Below, in pieces: positions 35,820 to 43,652 of a DNA stretch of 43,652 nt (its first letter is position 1; each line of letters begins with the position of its first letter). Under the pieces are notes generated by a model. The model did no database searches, was not told where the DNA came from, and saw only the letters and a program-made list of their open reading frames with translations. The stretch is from Akkermansia muciniphila (lineage in GTDB: Bacteria; Verrucomicrobiota; Verrucomicrobiia; Limisphaerales; UBA9464). The position numbers and the translations under genes are program-made. The DNA is taken from contig CAMDGV010000002.1 of assembly GCA_945898055.1 (NCBI GenBank), forward strand, positions 105,666-149,317. The letters run 5' to 3'.

Positions 35820-36049
35820 CAAGAAATGTTTAGCAGCGAGTCACTTCGGCGAACACTGGAAAAATGGTTCGCATCGATCAATGGCTCGACTTTCTCTGGG
35901 ATCAAAGCCTCGCTCAGCACAGCACCCTAAGGATCCGAGGCAAGCGTTTATGTTGGCATCGTTTAAGTTGGCATTTGCCCCTGGCAATGGAACTCAGCTG
36001 TTTTGCTGAGCTAGAAAAGAAAACCGCGCGGAATCATCGCGAAATCTAC

Positions 36050-36083
36050 AAAAAGCCCTCGGAAACAGTGTTTCCGAGGGCTT
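36050..36083 (-). terminator. Rho-independent terminator downstream of tRNA-Glu
   Basis: A perfect 12-base inverted repeat (gccctcggaaac at 36055-36066 and its complement at 36070-36081) with a 3-base loop, extended by A/T pairs, followed on the minus strand by five T residues. It begins 5 bases past the tRNA-Glu 3' end and should end the tRNA transcript. Confidence 0.9.
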
Positions 36084-36087
36084 AAAA

Positions 36088-36163
36088 TGGCGACCCCACG
36101 GGGATTCGAACCCCGGTTACTGCCGTGAAAGGGCGGTGTCCTAGGCCTCTAGACGATGGGGTC
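36088..36163 (-). tRNA. tRNA-Glu (TTC)
   Basis: The minus strand folds as a 76-base tRNA beginning GACCCCATCGTCTAGAGG, with acceptor stem GACCCCA/TGGGGTC, anticodon loop CTTTCAC giving TTC, T loop GGTTCGAATCC, discriminator G and an encoded CCA end. It closely resembles bacterial tRNA-Glu. It is followed by a terminator and preceded, 77 bases upstream, by tRNA-Lys on the same strand. Confidence 0.97.
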
Positions 36164-36240
36164 GCGAAAGACTTTGTTTTCTTCGCAGACTTTAGGGCTG
36201 CTTGTCACGCTACAACTGAAAATAACGAACGAATTTTAAG

Positions 36241-36315
36241 TGGTGGGTCGGCAGGGATTTGAACCCTGGACCAACGGCTTAAAAGGCCGCTGCTCTACCG
36301 CTGAGCTACCAACCC
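36241..36315 (-). tRNA. tRNA-Lys (TTT)
   Basis: The minus strand gives a 75-base tRNA starting GGGTTGGTAGCTCAGCGG, with acceptor stem GGGTTGG/CCGACCC (one G-T pair), anticodon loop CTTTTAA giving TTT, T loop GGTTCAAATCC and an encoded CCA after discriminator A. It precedes tRNA-Glu and probably shares its transcript. The divergent plus-strand gene begins 145 bases away. Confidence 0.97.
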
Positions 36316-36459
36316 TCACTTAAAATTAGGAGGCGCACGGTATCGGTGAAACGATACACTGCAAGTAGTCTTTTTAAAAAATCGAACTTTTATCACTTCC
36401 GAAGCTTTCTCCCAGAGTTTCAGTTTGCCTCAAAAGAGAACGTCCTCAAGCTTAGCCGT

Positions 36460-39057
36460 ATGCGCTTCCCACTCGTTGCTCACACCCTGCTGATGGCTCA
36501 TGGTCTTCTGGCCGGCGATCCGCTCGCGCCGACGACCAAGGAGGGGCGTCCTCTCAACCTAGGCTTTGAATCGGGCGACCTGCGCGACTGGACGGCCACT
36601 GGGACGGCCTTCAACGGACAGCCCATAATGCGGGGTAGCGTCGCGGCTCAGCGGCCCGAGATGAAGTCGCAGCCTACCGGTAACTCTTGGATTGGGGGCT
36701 TCGAGAAAATGGGCGATGATGCCAAAGGGACCCTCACCTCGGCCCCCTTTTTGGTCAACCAACCTTGGGCCAGCTTTCTTGTGGGAGGAGGACCTTGGCC
36801 CGAGACCCGCGTCGAACTTATTGATACTGCCACCTCGAAAGTCTTCTTTAAAATCAGTGGCACCGAAACCGAAGCACTCCGCCCTGTCGTGGTCGAACTC
36901 AAGGGATTGGTTGGTAAAGAGATCCAGGTCCGATTAGTCGACGAACGAACTGGCCACTGGGGGCATATTAATTTCGATGACTTCCGGCTCCACACAGTTC
37001 GCCCAATTTTTACCAATGAAGTTGTCGCGGTCGACCAGCGGAAGAGCGGTTCGCCCCCCGCTGATACCGTGCTCCATGCCGGTCTAAATCCCAGCCAAGT
37101 GGCGGCCAGCGTCACTCTGCCTCCAGACTTTTCACTCCAAGTTTTCGCGGCTGAACCGGATGTTCGCAATCCCATTGCCTTTTGCGAAGATCATCGGGGT
37201 CGCCTCTGGGTCGCTGAAGGCCTGACCTATCCCAAGCGAGTGGGCAAATCCCCAGTCGGAGCTTCCTCTGCGGATCAATTGAAAGATATTTTTGGCGGGA
37301 AAGATCGCATCCTGATTTTTGAAGATACCGACGGCGATGGGAAGGCGGATAAACGAACCATCTTTCTCGAGGGACTCAACTTGGTGTCGGGTCTCGAATA
37401 CGGTTTTGGTGGCCTCTGGATCGGTGCCGCCCCTTATCTAATGTTTATTCCGGTGATCGATGGCGCTACCCCAAAACCCGGCGGAGACCCCCGCATCTTA
37501 CTGGATGGATGGAACTTTACTGCGGATTCCCACGAGACTCTGAACACCTTCACTTGGGGCCCTGATGGATGGCTCTACGGCTGCCACGGAGTTTTCTGCC
37601 CGTCGCATGTCGGCAAACCCGGTGCCGCTGAGGCCCAACGTCAATGGATGGATGCAGGGGTTTGGCGTTATCATCCGGTCACCCATTCTTTCGAGGTTTT
37701 CACCGAGGGCGGCAGTAATCCCTGGGGTATTGATTTCGATGAACAGGGTAATCTTTGGGCAGAAATGTGCGTGATACCTCATCTATTTCACATGATCCAA
37801 GGGGCGCGAATTACCCGACAGGGCGGTGAACATTTTGCCTATAATGCGTCCGAAACTCTGCGCAATGCTCAACATCGTGAGTCGGGTAGCCGCAAGCCTG
37901 TCTTCCCTTTTGTCTATGAGAGTATCGGAACTCACGCCGATCATGTTCACTGGACCGGTGGGGCGGGTCCTCACGCCGCAAATGGTCGCAGTGACGCCTC
38001 CGGTGGAGGTCATGCCCATGCCGGTATGCTTTGTTATCTCGGCGATAGTTGGCCTTCCGACTACCGCGGACGCCTATTGATCGGAAATATCCACGGTCAA
38101 CGCATCAATACCGATATCCCAACCGCAAAGGGCTCCGGTTACCTCGGTCAACATGGGCCAGATTTCCTCAATTTTAACGATAGTTGGTCTCAGACTCTTA
38201 ACCAACGCCTCGATCCGGACGGCAACTTATTTATCATCGATTGGTATGACGCCAATCAATGCCACCACGGCCGTGATGACGGCCACGATCACTCCAGTGG
38301 TCGGATCTACAAGGTGGTCTACAAAGGTGTTCCGGTCACTCACCCCGACCTGACTCAATTGGACAACGCTGAATTAGTCCGCCGAGTCACTTCGCGTAAC
38401 GAGTGGATGAGCCGCCATTCCCGTCGACTCTTGCAAGAAAGAATGGCGCAAGCACGAGCTCTTGAGGATGTCTCACATATCCCTGCTGGCCTCCAAGAAA
38501 TCTCTCGGACAGTTCAGGCGGGACGCAAAATGGAGGCACTCTCCACCTTGATCAATTTTGCGGATACGACCGGACCGACCCCAGCTCGCCTCAGGGCACT
38601 CTGGACATTGCACATCACCGGGCGTCTAACACCCGAAGAAGCGGGCCGCTGGGTCACCGATCCAGAGCCGCAAATTCGCGCTTGGACACTTCAACTCTTC
38701 TTCGAAAACAGCAGTCTTCTTTTCCAACAACCAGAGCTTGAATCACTGGCCGATGGATCCATCGAATCGCTGACCCGCTTGGCGGCAGAGGATCCCTCAC
38801 CTGTCGTGCGTCGTGCTGTTGCCAGCGTTCTTCATCGGCTACCCATTGAACGCCGTTGGGAGATCGCCAAAGCCCTCCTCACTCACGCCGAGGATGCTTC
38901 CGACCACAATCTACCCTTGCTCTACTGGTATGGAATCGAGGGAGCTGTCGCCAGTAACCCCACTCGAGCAGAGTCTTTACTCAAGGGCTGTCGCCTCCCG
39001 AAGGTGCGTGAATTTATTACTCGGCGACTCACCCAATTGGCACTCACTCAGCCATGA
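36460..39057 (+). CDS. Secreted TIGR02604-like 'membrane-bound dehydrogenase' protein, no C-terminal haem domain
   Basis: This 865-residue protein starts at the ATG at 36460, which gives a signal peptide (MRFPLVAHTLLMAHGLLAG); the frame also opens at ATG 36346. Residues about 25-165 form a jelly-roll-like domain seen in PVC proteins (LNLGFESGDLRDWTATG, GHINFDDFRLH). Residues about 205-660 form the beta-propeller typical of the family (FSLQVFAAEPDVRNPIAFCE, DRILIFEDTDGDGKADKRTI, GRLLIGNIHGQR, IIDWYDANQCHHG). A helical HEAT-like region follows. Many relatives end with a cytochrome c domain carrying CxxCH; none is present here. The reaction is unknown. The stop overlaps the ATG of the lytic transglycosylase gene by 4 bases, so the two are coupled. 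Confidence 0.88.
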   Translation: MRFPLVAHTLLMAHGLLAGDPLAPTTKEGRPLNLGFESGDLRDWTATGTAFNGQPIMRGSVAAQRPEMKSQPTGNSWIGGFEKMGDDAKGTLTSAPFLVNQPWASFLVGGGPWPETRVELIDTATSKVFFKISGTETEALRPVVVELKGLVGKEIQVRLVDERTGHWGHINFDDFRLHTVRPIFTNEVVAVDQRKSGSPPADTVLHAGLNPSQVAASVTLPPDFSLQVFAAEPDVRNPIAFCEDHRGRLWVAEGLTYPKRVGKSPVGASSADQLKDIFGGKDRILIFEDTDGDGKADKRTIFLEGLNLVSGLEYGFGGLWIGAAPYLMFIPVIDGATPKPGGDPRILLDGWNFTADSHETLNTFTWGPDGWLYGCHGVFCPSHVGKPGAAEAQRQWMDAGVWRYHPVTHSFEVFTEGGSNPWGIDFDEQGNLWAEMCVIPHLFHMIQGARITRQGGEHFAYNASETLRNAQHRESGSRKPVFPFVYESIGTHADHVHWTGGAGPHAANGRSDASGGGHAHAGMLCYLGDSWPSDYRGRLLIGNIHGQRINTDIPTAKGSGYLGQHGPDFLNFNDSWSQTLNQRLDPDGNLFIIDWYDANQCHHGRDDGHDHSSGRIYKVVYKGVPVTHPDLTQLDNAELVRRVTSRNEWMSRHSRRLLQERMAQARALEDVSHIPAGLQEISRTVQAGRKMEALSTLINFADTTGPTPARLRALWTLHITGRLTPEEAGRWVTDPEPQIRAWTLQLFFENSSLLFQQPELESLADGSIESLTRLAAEDPSPVVRRAVASVLHRLPIERRWEIAKALLTHAEDASDHNLPLLYWYGIEGAVASNPTRAESLLKGCRLPKVREFITRRLTQLALTQP

Positions 39058-39983
39058 GTCGTGGCGCTACCAGCGCGCTCCTTTTTCTCGCTTGGATTCT
39101 GCAAATAAAACAGACCCGCGCGCAGGAGGTAGATTTAGACACGCTCCTCGGCGTCGGTCAGCAATGGGTGCAACAAAATATCGACCCCAAATTTCTCCAA
39201 AGTCTCCCGGCGGTCGATGAGTCGGTCGCCAAACAATGGCTCAAACGGATCCAGGATCGTCTCGAGGGAGAATCTTTCGAGGATTTAGAGCTCCTAAAAC
39301 CGGTTGCCCTTCAAATACTGCCGTGGATCGAACAGGACGAATCTCTTCGCCCTTACGCACCTTGGCTCCGCTCGCGTCTCAATTACTTCGAAGTCGCTCA
39401 GGAACTCAATTCCCTTCACATCCGACCTCCTACGGGAACGACCCACTCTCCGCTCGTCCGCCGAGTTAATCCCTCAACCAATGCCCAAAGGGTTGCTTGG
39501 GATCGAGTGATTGCCCTCGAACCTTGGCCCGAAGGCGCCAAGCGATTTGTTCCCATTTTGAAACAAATCTTTAAAGCTGAAAAGGTTCCCACCGGATTGG
39601 TGTGGCTCGCGGAAATAGAATCTTCCTTTGATCCCAAAGCTCGAAGTCCAGCGGGCGCAGCGGGCTTGTTTCAACTGATGCCCACCACAGCCAAGGGTCG
39701 CGGCCTATCGCTCTTTCCCTTTGACGAACGGTATAACGCCGAAAAAAACACCCGAGCTTCAGCCCAGTACTTGAATCAACTTCATCGGCAATTCCACGAC
39801 TGGCCGCTCGCTCTGGCCGCCTACAACGCCGGCCCAAGCACGGTCCAAAAACTGATCGCCCGCCACCGCGCCACTCGCTTTGAGACTCTTGCCCCTTATT
39901 TGCCTGTAGAAACTCGAATGTATGTTCCCAAGTTCGAGGCGATTCTTCAACGTCGCGAAGGGCGCTCCTTGCTGATGCTCTAA
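39054..39983 (+). CDS. Lytic transglycosylase (SLT domain)
   Basis: This 309-residue exported enzyme cleaves the N-acetylmuramic acid/N-acetylglucosamine bond in peptidoglycan to form 1,6-anhydro ends. A short hydrophobic start (ALLFLAWILQIK) serves as signal. The SLT domain lies at about 165-300: VPTGLVWLAEIESSFDP contains the likely catalytic Glu189, followed by SPAGAAGLFQLMPTTAKGRG, RASAQYLNQLHRQF and AAYNAGPSTVQKLI, all family motifs. About 160 residues before the domain are of unknown fold. Its ATG overlaps the stop of the TIGR02604-like gene. No LysM domain is present. Confidence 0.92.
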   Translation: MSRGATSALLFLAWILQIKQTRAQEVDLDTLLGVGQQWVQQNIDPKFLQSLPAVDESVAKQWLKRIQDRLEGESFEDLELLKPVALQILPWIEQDESLRPYAPWLRSRLNYFEVAQELNSLHIRPPTGTTHSPLVRRVNPSTNAQRVAWDRVIALEPWPEGAKRFVPILKQIFKAEKVPTGLVWLAEIESSFDPKARSPAGAAGLFQLMPTTAKGRGLSLFPFDERYNAEKNTRASAQYLNQLHRQFHDWPLALAAYNAGPSTVQKLIARHRATRFETLAPYLPVETRMYVPKFEAILQRREGRSLLML

Positions 39984-40165
39984 TGCCCGACCCCGACTTG
40001 GTGTCATTGCTTAGAATCTTTGGCGTTCAAGAATTCTGTCGACAGATCGAACGCGTTTCTCACCGCAACTTCAGGGGCACCGCCGCCGCCGCGTTAACCG
40101 CATCTGGGGTCGCTAGGCTAATTCTCGTGGCCGAACCAGAAATACTTTTCGGCAGTCAACTTTAG
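39983..40165 (+). CDS. Possible small protein coupled to the transglycosylase
   Basis: A 60-codon frame beginning at an ATG that overlaps the transglycosylase stop (TAATG). It encodes a moderately hydrophobic C-terminal half (TASGVARLILVAEPEILFG) with no recognisable family. The TAATG arrangement permits re-initiation, but no further evidence supports expression; it may be a chance frame. Confidence 0.3.
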   Translation: MPDPDLVSLLRIFGVQEFCRQIERVSHRNFRGTAAAALTASGVARLILVAEPEILFGSQL

Positions 40166-40313
40166 GAATAGGGCCGAAGTGTTGGTTATCTGTCGGGTAA
40201 AAACATTTTGGCCCCACTGTGGGTCAAGATTATGGCGCACTTCCTACTTTGCACCTCTGATTTCCGGAGATACCTTGGTCATCAATTCGGGCTAAATTAG
40301 TCCGATTACAAAA

Positions 40314-41561
40314 ATGATCGATTCCACGAAGGTCCGTTACTTCGATAACAACGCCACGACCCGAGTCGCACCGGAGGTTGTTGAAGCCATGATTCCGTTC
40401 CTCAGTGAGATGTGGGGCAATCCATCGAGCGCTTACGCTTTTGGTGCCCAAGTGCATGGACATGTCGAAAAAGCTCGAGAAAAGGTGGCTTCACTGGTTA
40501 ATGCTGACCCGAAAGAAGTGGTCTTTACCAGTTGCGGCACGGAAGCCAACAACTCCGCCATTCACAGTGCCCTCGTTACCACGGACAAACGCCATGTGAT
40601 CACGACGTCGGTGGAACATAGCGCGAATATGAACTTCGGTGCCTACCTCGAAAAACAAGGCTATCAGGTTACCTATCTCCCCGTTGAAAGCGACGGTTCA
40701 CTCGATCTCCATCTCTTGGAGCAGTCTATCCGTCCGGATACCGCCATCGTCTCCGCGATGATGGCCAATAACGAAACCGGCGTTCTCTTTCCTATCGAAG
40801 AAATGGCCGCCATTTGCCGGAGTCGCGGTGTGCTCTCCCACACCGATGCCGTTCAGGTTCCCGGCAAACTCCGTTTGGATGTCCGCCAACTGGGCGTCGA
40901 TTTTCTCTCCCTCAGTGCTCACAAACTCCATGCACCTAAGGGAATCGGAATGCTCTACGTCAAGCGCCGGACTAAATATCAACCGTATCTGATCGGCGGC
41001 CATCAAGAGCGCGGACGTCGTGGAGGTACCGAAAATGTCGCCAATATTATCGCCTTCGGCCGGGCGGCTGACTTGGCTCAGGCCAGTATCGAAGAGGAAA
41101 ATGTTCGAGTGCGTGGGCTGCGGGATCGGTTCGAGACAACAGTCCTTTCCACTATTCCCAATACTGTACGTAACGGAAACAGGAACAATCGCCTTCCGAA
41201 CACCTCCAATATCGCCTTCGATTTCGTCGAAGCAGAAGCAATCCTGCTCCAACTCGATCAAGTTGGGATTTGTGCGAGTTCTGGATCAGCCTGCACCACT
41301 GGATCACTCGACCCCTCCCATGTCCTCACCGCGATGGGGCTCAGTCCAATGCGCGCTCGGGGTTGCGTCCGTTTCAGCTTGGGCATCTATAATACCGAAG
41401 AGGACATTGATTTTCTTTTGTCCAAACTGGGCCAAATTATCGCCCGATTGCGGGAAATTTCCCCGTTAAATCCAGAGCATACCGACAACGATAATTACGA
41501 CATAGAAGCGGCACGGGTGAAACACAGTGAGGAAATACTCCGAGCAGAAATCACTTCCTGA
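40314..41561 (+). CDS. Cysteine desulfurase (NifS/IscS family)
   Basis: This 415-residue PLP enzyme converts cysteine to alanine and passes the sulfur to scaffold or carrier proteins for Fe-S clusters and tRNA thiolation. YFDNNATTRVAPEV opens the protein; TSCGTEANNSAIH contacts the cofactor; Lys204 in SLSAHKLHAPKGIG forms the Schiff base; Cys327 in SSGSACTTGSLDPSHVL is the persulfide carrier in the family's mobile loop; RGCVRFSLG ends the core. The C-terminal 30 residues (ending KHSEEILRAEITS) are an extra tail. No iscU, iscR or nifU gene is adjacent; IscS and NifS cannot be separated from sequence alone. A 20-codon leader ORF and the GntR gene follow. Confidence 0.93.
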   Translation: MIDSTKVRYFDNNATTRVAPEVVEAMIPFLSEMWGNPSSAYAFGAQVHGHVEKAREKVASLVNADPKEVVFTSCGTEANNSAIHSALVTTDKRHVITTSVEHSANMNFGAYLEKQGYQVTYLPVESDGSLDLHLLEQSIRPDTAIVSAMMANNETGVLFPIEEMAAICRSRGVLSHTDAVQVPGKLRLDVRQLGVDFLSLSAHKLHAPKGIGMLYVKRRTKYQPYLIGGHQERGRRGGTENVANIIAFGRAADLAQASIEEENVRVRGLRDRFETTVLSTIPNTVRNGNRNNRLPNTSNIAFDFVEAEAILLQLDQVGICASSGSACTTGSLDPSHVLTAMGLSPMRARGCVRFSLGIYNTEEDIDFLLSKLGQIIARLREISPLNPEHTDNDNYDIEAARVKHSEEILRAEITS

Positions 41562-41596
41562 AAGCGGGCCTTATCTTAGCTAATATCGCCAGCACC

Positions 41597-41659
41597 ATGT
41601 ACGAAGGACCCGCCCCTGCTGAGGCCCTGAACCTCGGAAAAAAATTAGGAGTTCAATGA
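41597..41659 (+). CDS. Possible 20-residue leader ORF upstream of the GntR gene
   Basis: A short frame, MYEGPAPAEALNLGKKLGVQ, begins at an ATG at 41597 and its TGA overlaps the ATG of the GntR gene (caATGA). The ribosome site of the GntR gene (TTAGGAG) lies inside the last codons of the leader. Such an arrangement would allow coupled translation. The ORF has no obvious strong ribosome site of its own, so it may be fortuitous. Confidence 0.35.
   Translation: MYEGPAPAEALNLGKKLGVQ
41647..41651 (+). promoter_or_regulatory. Ribosome binding site of the GntR gene
   Basis: AGGAG occurs at 41647-41651, five bases from the ATG at 41656, giving a strong start and fixing it. The site overlaps the possible leader ORF. 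Confidence 0.8.
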
Positions 41660-42099
41660 TCCACCAGCTCCATTTTCAAATCGACGAACGCTCAGGGGTC
41701 CCCGTTTATCGACAAATAATGGATCAAGTAAAATACTACATTGCCGGAGGCACTCTCCGTCTCGGCGATCAACTTCCTTCCATCCGAGAACTCGCTTCTG
41801 CATTGACGGTTAATCCCACGACGATCGTTAAATCCTATTTTGAACTAGAACAAGCGGGGGTCTTAGAAATGCGCCAAGGCAAAGGGGCTTTTGTTTCGCT
41901 AAAAGCCGGGCAGATCACCCTCGAAGAACAGGAACACACTTTGCGCCGTAGTGCACGGCACCTAGCCGTCGAAGCGATTCAACTCCATGTGCCCCCCCCT
42001 CGAGTCATCGACGTCGTTCGTGAAGAACTAGATGCCGTCAACCCATCCAATACCGGTGATGATTCACCGGTTAAATTCTCCGCCAGCGCTCAGCGCTAA
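41656..42099 (+). CDS. GntR-family transcriptional regulator, YtrA subfamily
   Basis: A 147-residue regulator: winged helix at about 10-75 (SGVPVYRQIMDQVKYYIAGG, then LGDQLPSIRELASALTVNPT, TIVKSYFELEQAGVLEMRQG) followed by a short helical dimerisation part rather than a large ligand domain. This layout is the YtrA type, typically encoded next to and repressing an ABC transporter operon. The ABC ATPase gene begins 14 bases downstream, which fits autoregulation of the operon. Inducer unknown. Confidence 0.93.
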   Translation: MIHQLHFQIDERSGVPVYRQIMDQVKYYIAGGTLRLGDQLPSIRELASALTVNPTTIVKSYFELEQAGVLEMRQGKGAFVSLKAGQITLEEQEHTLRRSARHLAVEAIQLHVPPPRVIDVVREELDAVNPSNTGDDSPVKFSASAQR

Positions 42100-42113
42100 T
42101 TTTCCCTAGAGCC

Positions 42114-43010
42114 ATGCGCGTCGCTATTGAGACTCGCCAACTGACCAAGGCCTATGGACCGGATCTCGTCGCTGTCGATAGATTGGATCTGCAGATTGAA
42201 GCCGGATCGGTTTACGGTCTTATCGGACGCAATGGTGCAGGCAAAACCACCACCCTTCGTCTGCTCATGGGACTCATCCACGCCGACTCCGGCACAGCCC
42301 AGATTCTCGGCCAAGATCTTTGGAAGGCCCCCCCGGAATTGCGCCAAAAAATCTCCTATGTTTCACAGGGTCACATGGCTCCTGACTGGATGACCCTCGA
42401 AGATCTCTGTCGGTATAATGCGCATTTTTTCGATCGGTGGGACCAAGAGTATGCCCGAAGTCTCGCACGACGCTGGGACCTACCTTCGAATAGGGCACTT
42501 GGTAAACTTTCTGGTGGTACGCAACGATTAGTGGCCCTCGCAACTGCGATTGCCGCTAGGCCCGAAATCCTCATCCTTGACGAGCCCGCCTCCGGTCTCG
42601 ACCCAGTCGCGCGCCGCGCTCTCCGGGTTTGCCTCACCGAAATCCTCAGTCATGGCGACGGGGCCACCCTGCTGCTCAGCACCCATTTACTGCCTGACCT
42701 CGAACGACTCGCGTCGCATGTCGGAATAATGGATCAGGGGCGTTTGGTAGCCGAAGGTTCAGTCGAAGACTGGCAGCGGACCCTAAGACGAGTGCAGATA
42801 GTTTTTGATGGAACCCATCCACCGGCGAATTTTGTCATCCCTGGAGCTATTCGGACTCGGACCACGGGACCCGTAGTTACAGCACTAATTCGCATCGAAA
42901 ATGAGTCTCAATTAGATCCAGTCCGGCAAATTTCGGGCAGTCGAGTCCTCATTTTTACCCTTTCTCTCGAAGAGATTTTTGTCGAGTTCTTCGACTGCTC
43001 AATTTCTTAA
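42114..43010 (+). CDS. ABC transporter ATP-binding protein
   Basis: This 298-residue ATPase has Walker A GRNGAGKTT (38-46), Q-loop region SYVSQGH, the signature KLSGGTQRLV (131-140), Walker B ILILDEPASGLDP (152-164) and the H-loop STHLLPDLERL, followed by a C-terminal extension of about 70 residues ending SLEEIFVEFFDCSIS. It matches the drug/peptide/lantibiotic-type ATPases controlled by YtrA-type regulators. The usual next gene is a membrane permease, but none is found within the remaining 640 bases; a small ORF follows instead. The partner permease may be encoded elsewhere, or lost. Confidence 0.93.
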   Translation: MRVAIETRQLTKAYGPDLVAVDRLDLQIEAGSVYGLIGRNGAGKTTTLRLLMGLIHADSGTAQILGQDLWKAPPELRQKISYVSQGHMAPDWMTLEDLCRYNAHFFDRWDQEYARSLARRWDLPSNRALGKLSGGTQRLVALATAIAARPEILILDEPASGLDPVARRALRVCLTEILSHGDGATLLLSTHLLPDLERLASHVGIMDQGRLVAEGSVEDWQRTLRRVQIVFDGTHPPANFVIPGAIRTRTTGPVVTALIRIENESQLDPVRQISGSRVLIFTLSLEEIFVEFFDCSIS

Positions 43011-43037
43011 TTCAAAGGGTCATTACTGAGGTAGCCT

Positions 43038-43208
43038 GTGCGAAGTTTTTCTGAAAAAAAAGACGTTATTAGCTGGGCTCAATTTACAACGGATCTTCTA
43101 GGTTGGGTGTATGACAAGAGACAGGATCATCCAACGGCGAGAATTCAAAGCCTCGGATATCAATCCTTACTCTCATTCATTCAGGGGCCTAGTTTGGTGG
43201 GGCTTTAG
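43038..43208 (+). CDS. Possible small protein (56 aa), GTG start
   Basis: A frame starting at GTG with a GAGGT ribosome site 5 bases upstream, 27 bases past the ABC ATPase stop. It reads VRSFSEKKDVISWAQFTTDL and then VYDKRQDHPTARIQSLGY before TAG at 43206. The mixed composition and ribosome site favour a real gene, but no family is recognised and there is no membrane segment to make it a permease. Confidence 0.4.
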   Translation: MRSFSEKKDVISWAQFTTDLLGWVYDKRQDHPTARIQSLGYQSLLSFIQGPSLVGL

Positions 43209-43324
43209 CGCGAAATTCTCGCAAATCTGATTCCGCTTTTTACCCAGAGAGGGGGTGGGCGCCACTCGCCCATGGTTAGCCGTTCACAAATTCTGGCACT
43301 CTCCGGAAAACCTAATCCTGAGAT

Positions 43325-43652
43325 ATGCCTCCTCTTCAATTCGACGCCGTTTGGAAATCTACTTTGGAAGAATTCTTCGAACCTTTCATGGATCTCTGCT
43401 TTCCCTCGATCGCCAAAACCATCGATTGGTCCCACCCCATTGAGTGGCTCGATACCGAACTCCAGAAAATCACTCATAACGCCAATCAAGGCCTTCAACG
43501 TGTCGATAAATTAATCAAAGTAGCCTTCAAAGATCAGAGTCAAAGCGGCGGCTTGATTCATCTCGAAATTCAGAACCAAAAGGAAGTTAACTTCGAAAAC
43601 CGCATCTATGTTTACAACTATTGTCTTCGGGTGCGTTACGAGGAAAACGTCT
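43325..43652 (+). CDS. Rpn-family / PD-(D/E)XK nuclease transposase-like protein, partial
   Basis: The first 109 codons of a gene that runs off the window. MPPLQFDAVWKSTLEEFFEP is followed by RVDKLIKVAFKD and LIHLEIQNQKEVNFENRIYV, which match the PD-(D/E)XK core (Asp, then E-x-Q) of the Rpn/PF12784-type putative transposase or recombination-promoting nuclease family; NYCLRVRYEEN follows. Such proteins cleave DNA and are often present in many copies. The ATG at 43325 has only a weak purine stretch upstream. The 3' end cannot be judged. Confidence 0.75.
   Translation, partial: MPPLQFDAVWKSTLEEFFEPFMDLCFPSIAKTIDWSHPIEWLDTELQKITHNANQGLQRVDKLIKVAFKDQSQSGGLIHLEIQNQKEVNFENRIYVYNYCLRVRYEENV

Noticed and set aside
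35864-36085. A 73-codon frame starting MVRIDQWLDFLWDQSL, slightly like an S4 RNA-binding domain
   Set aside because: Only the first dozen residues resemble S4; the rest does not, and the frame ends inside the tRNA terminator hairpin.
1-43652. CRISPR arrays, prophage, restriction-modification or toxin-antitoxin operons
   Set aside because: No regularly spaced repeats, phage structural genes or paired defence genes were seen anywhere in the window.

Overview
The window looks like a chromosomal segment of a PVC-superphylum bacterium, most likely Verrucomicrobiota. This is inferred from paired DUF1549/DUF1553 and DUF1501 genes, a TIGR02604-like secreted 'membrane-bound dehydrogenase', secreted LRR and multi-Ig proteins, and a PEP-CTERM-like tail. 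The lineage call is inference; no rRNA gene is present.

Layout. (1) 0.1-17.3 kb: two divergent blocks of exported proteins. On the minus strand a c-type-haem DUF1549/DUF1553 protein is followed by a DUF1501 protein and a GH95-like six-hairpin glycosidase, with overlapping ends. On the plus strand lie a CBM9-like protein, a second DUF1549/DUF1553 + DUF1501 pair, a tandem amidohydrolase and a short alpha-oxoamine synthase (BioF/KBL family). Together they look like an uptake/degradation locus for a complex carbohydrate or organic compound, but the substrate cannot be read from the sequence. (2) 17.3-29.0 kb: a relic-rich, visibly more G+C-rich island. It holds a broken Fic gene without its catalytic core, a giant Ig/PA14 surface protein with a strong terminator, a broken REP-associated (Y1/HUH) transposase, a PEP-CTERM-like tail without a body, a small hypothetical protein, an LRR protein and a large CreD-like membrane protein. 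(3) 29.0-30.0 kb: a remnant of prfC (RF3). It has an intact G domain but no ATG start, a C10 homopolymer frame break, and no C-terminal domains. (4) 30-36.3 kb, minus strand: housekeeping genes proC, an AI-2E-family permease, a Prc-like tail-specific protease and a beta-hydroxyacid dehydrogenase, plus tRNA-Lys(TTT) and tRNA-Glu(TTC) with a terminator. (5) 36.4-43.65 kb, plus strand: TIGR02604-like secreted protein coupled to a lytic transglycosylase, a NifS/IscS cysteine desulfurase, a GntR(YtrA-type)-ABC ATPase pair preceded by a 20-codon leader ORF, and at the edge the start of an Rpn/PD-(D/E)XK-type protein.

No CRISPR array, intact insertion sequence, prophage or recognisable defence system was seen. 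The most unusual items are the truncated RF3, the group of four differently broken genes in the island, the two dissimilar DUF1549/1553-DUF1501 modules head to head, a GH95-like enzyme with a changed catalytic segment, and a tandem amidohydrolase whose first domain lacks its metal motif. I did not find a system I can confidently call new.
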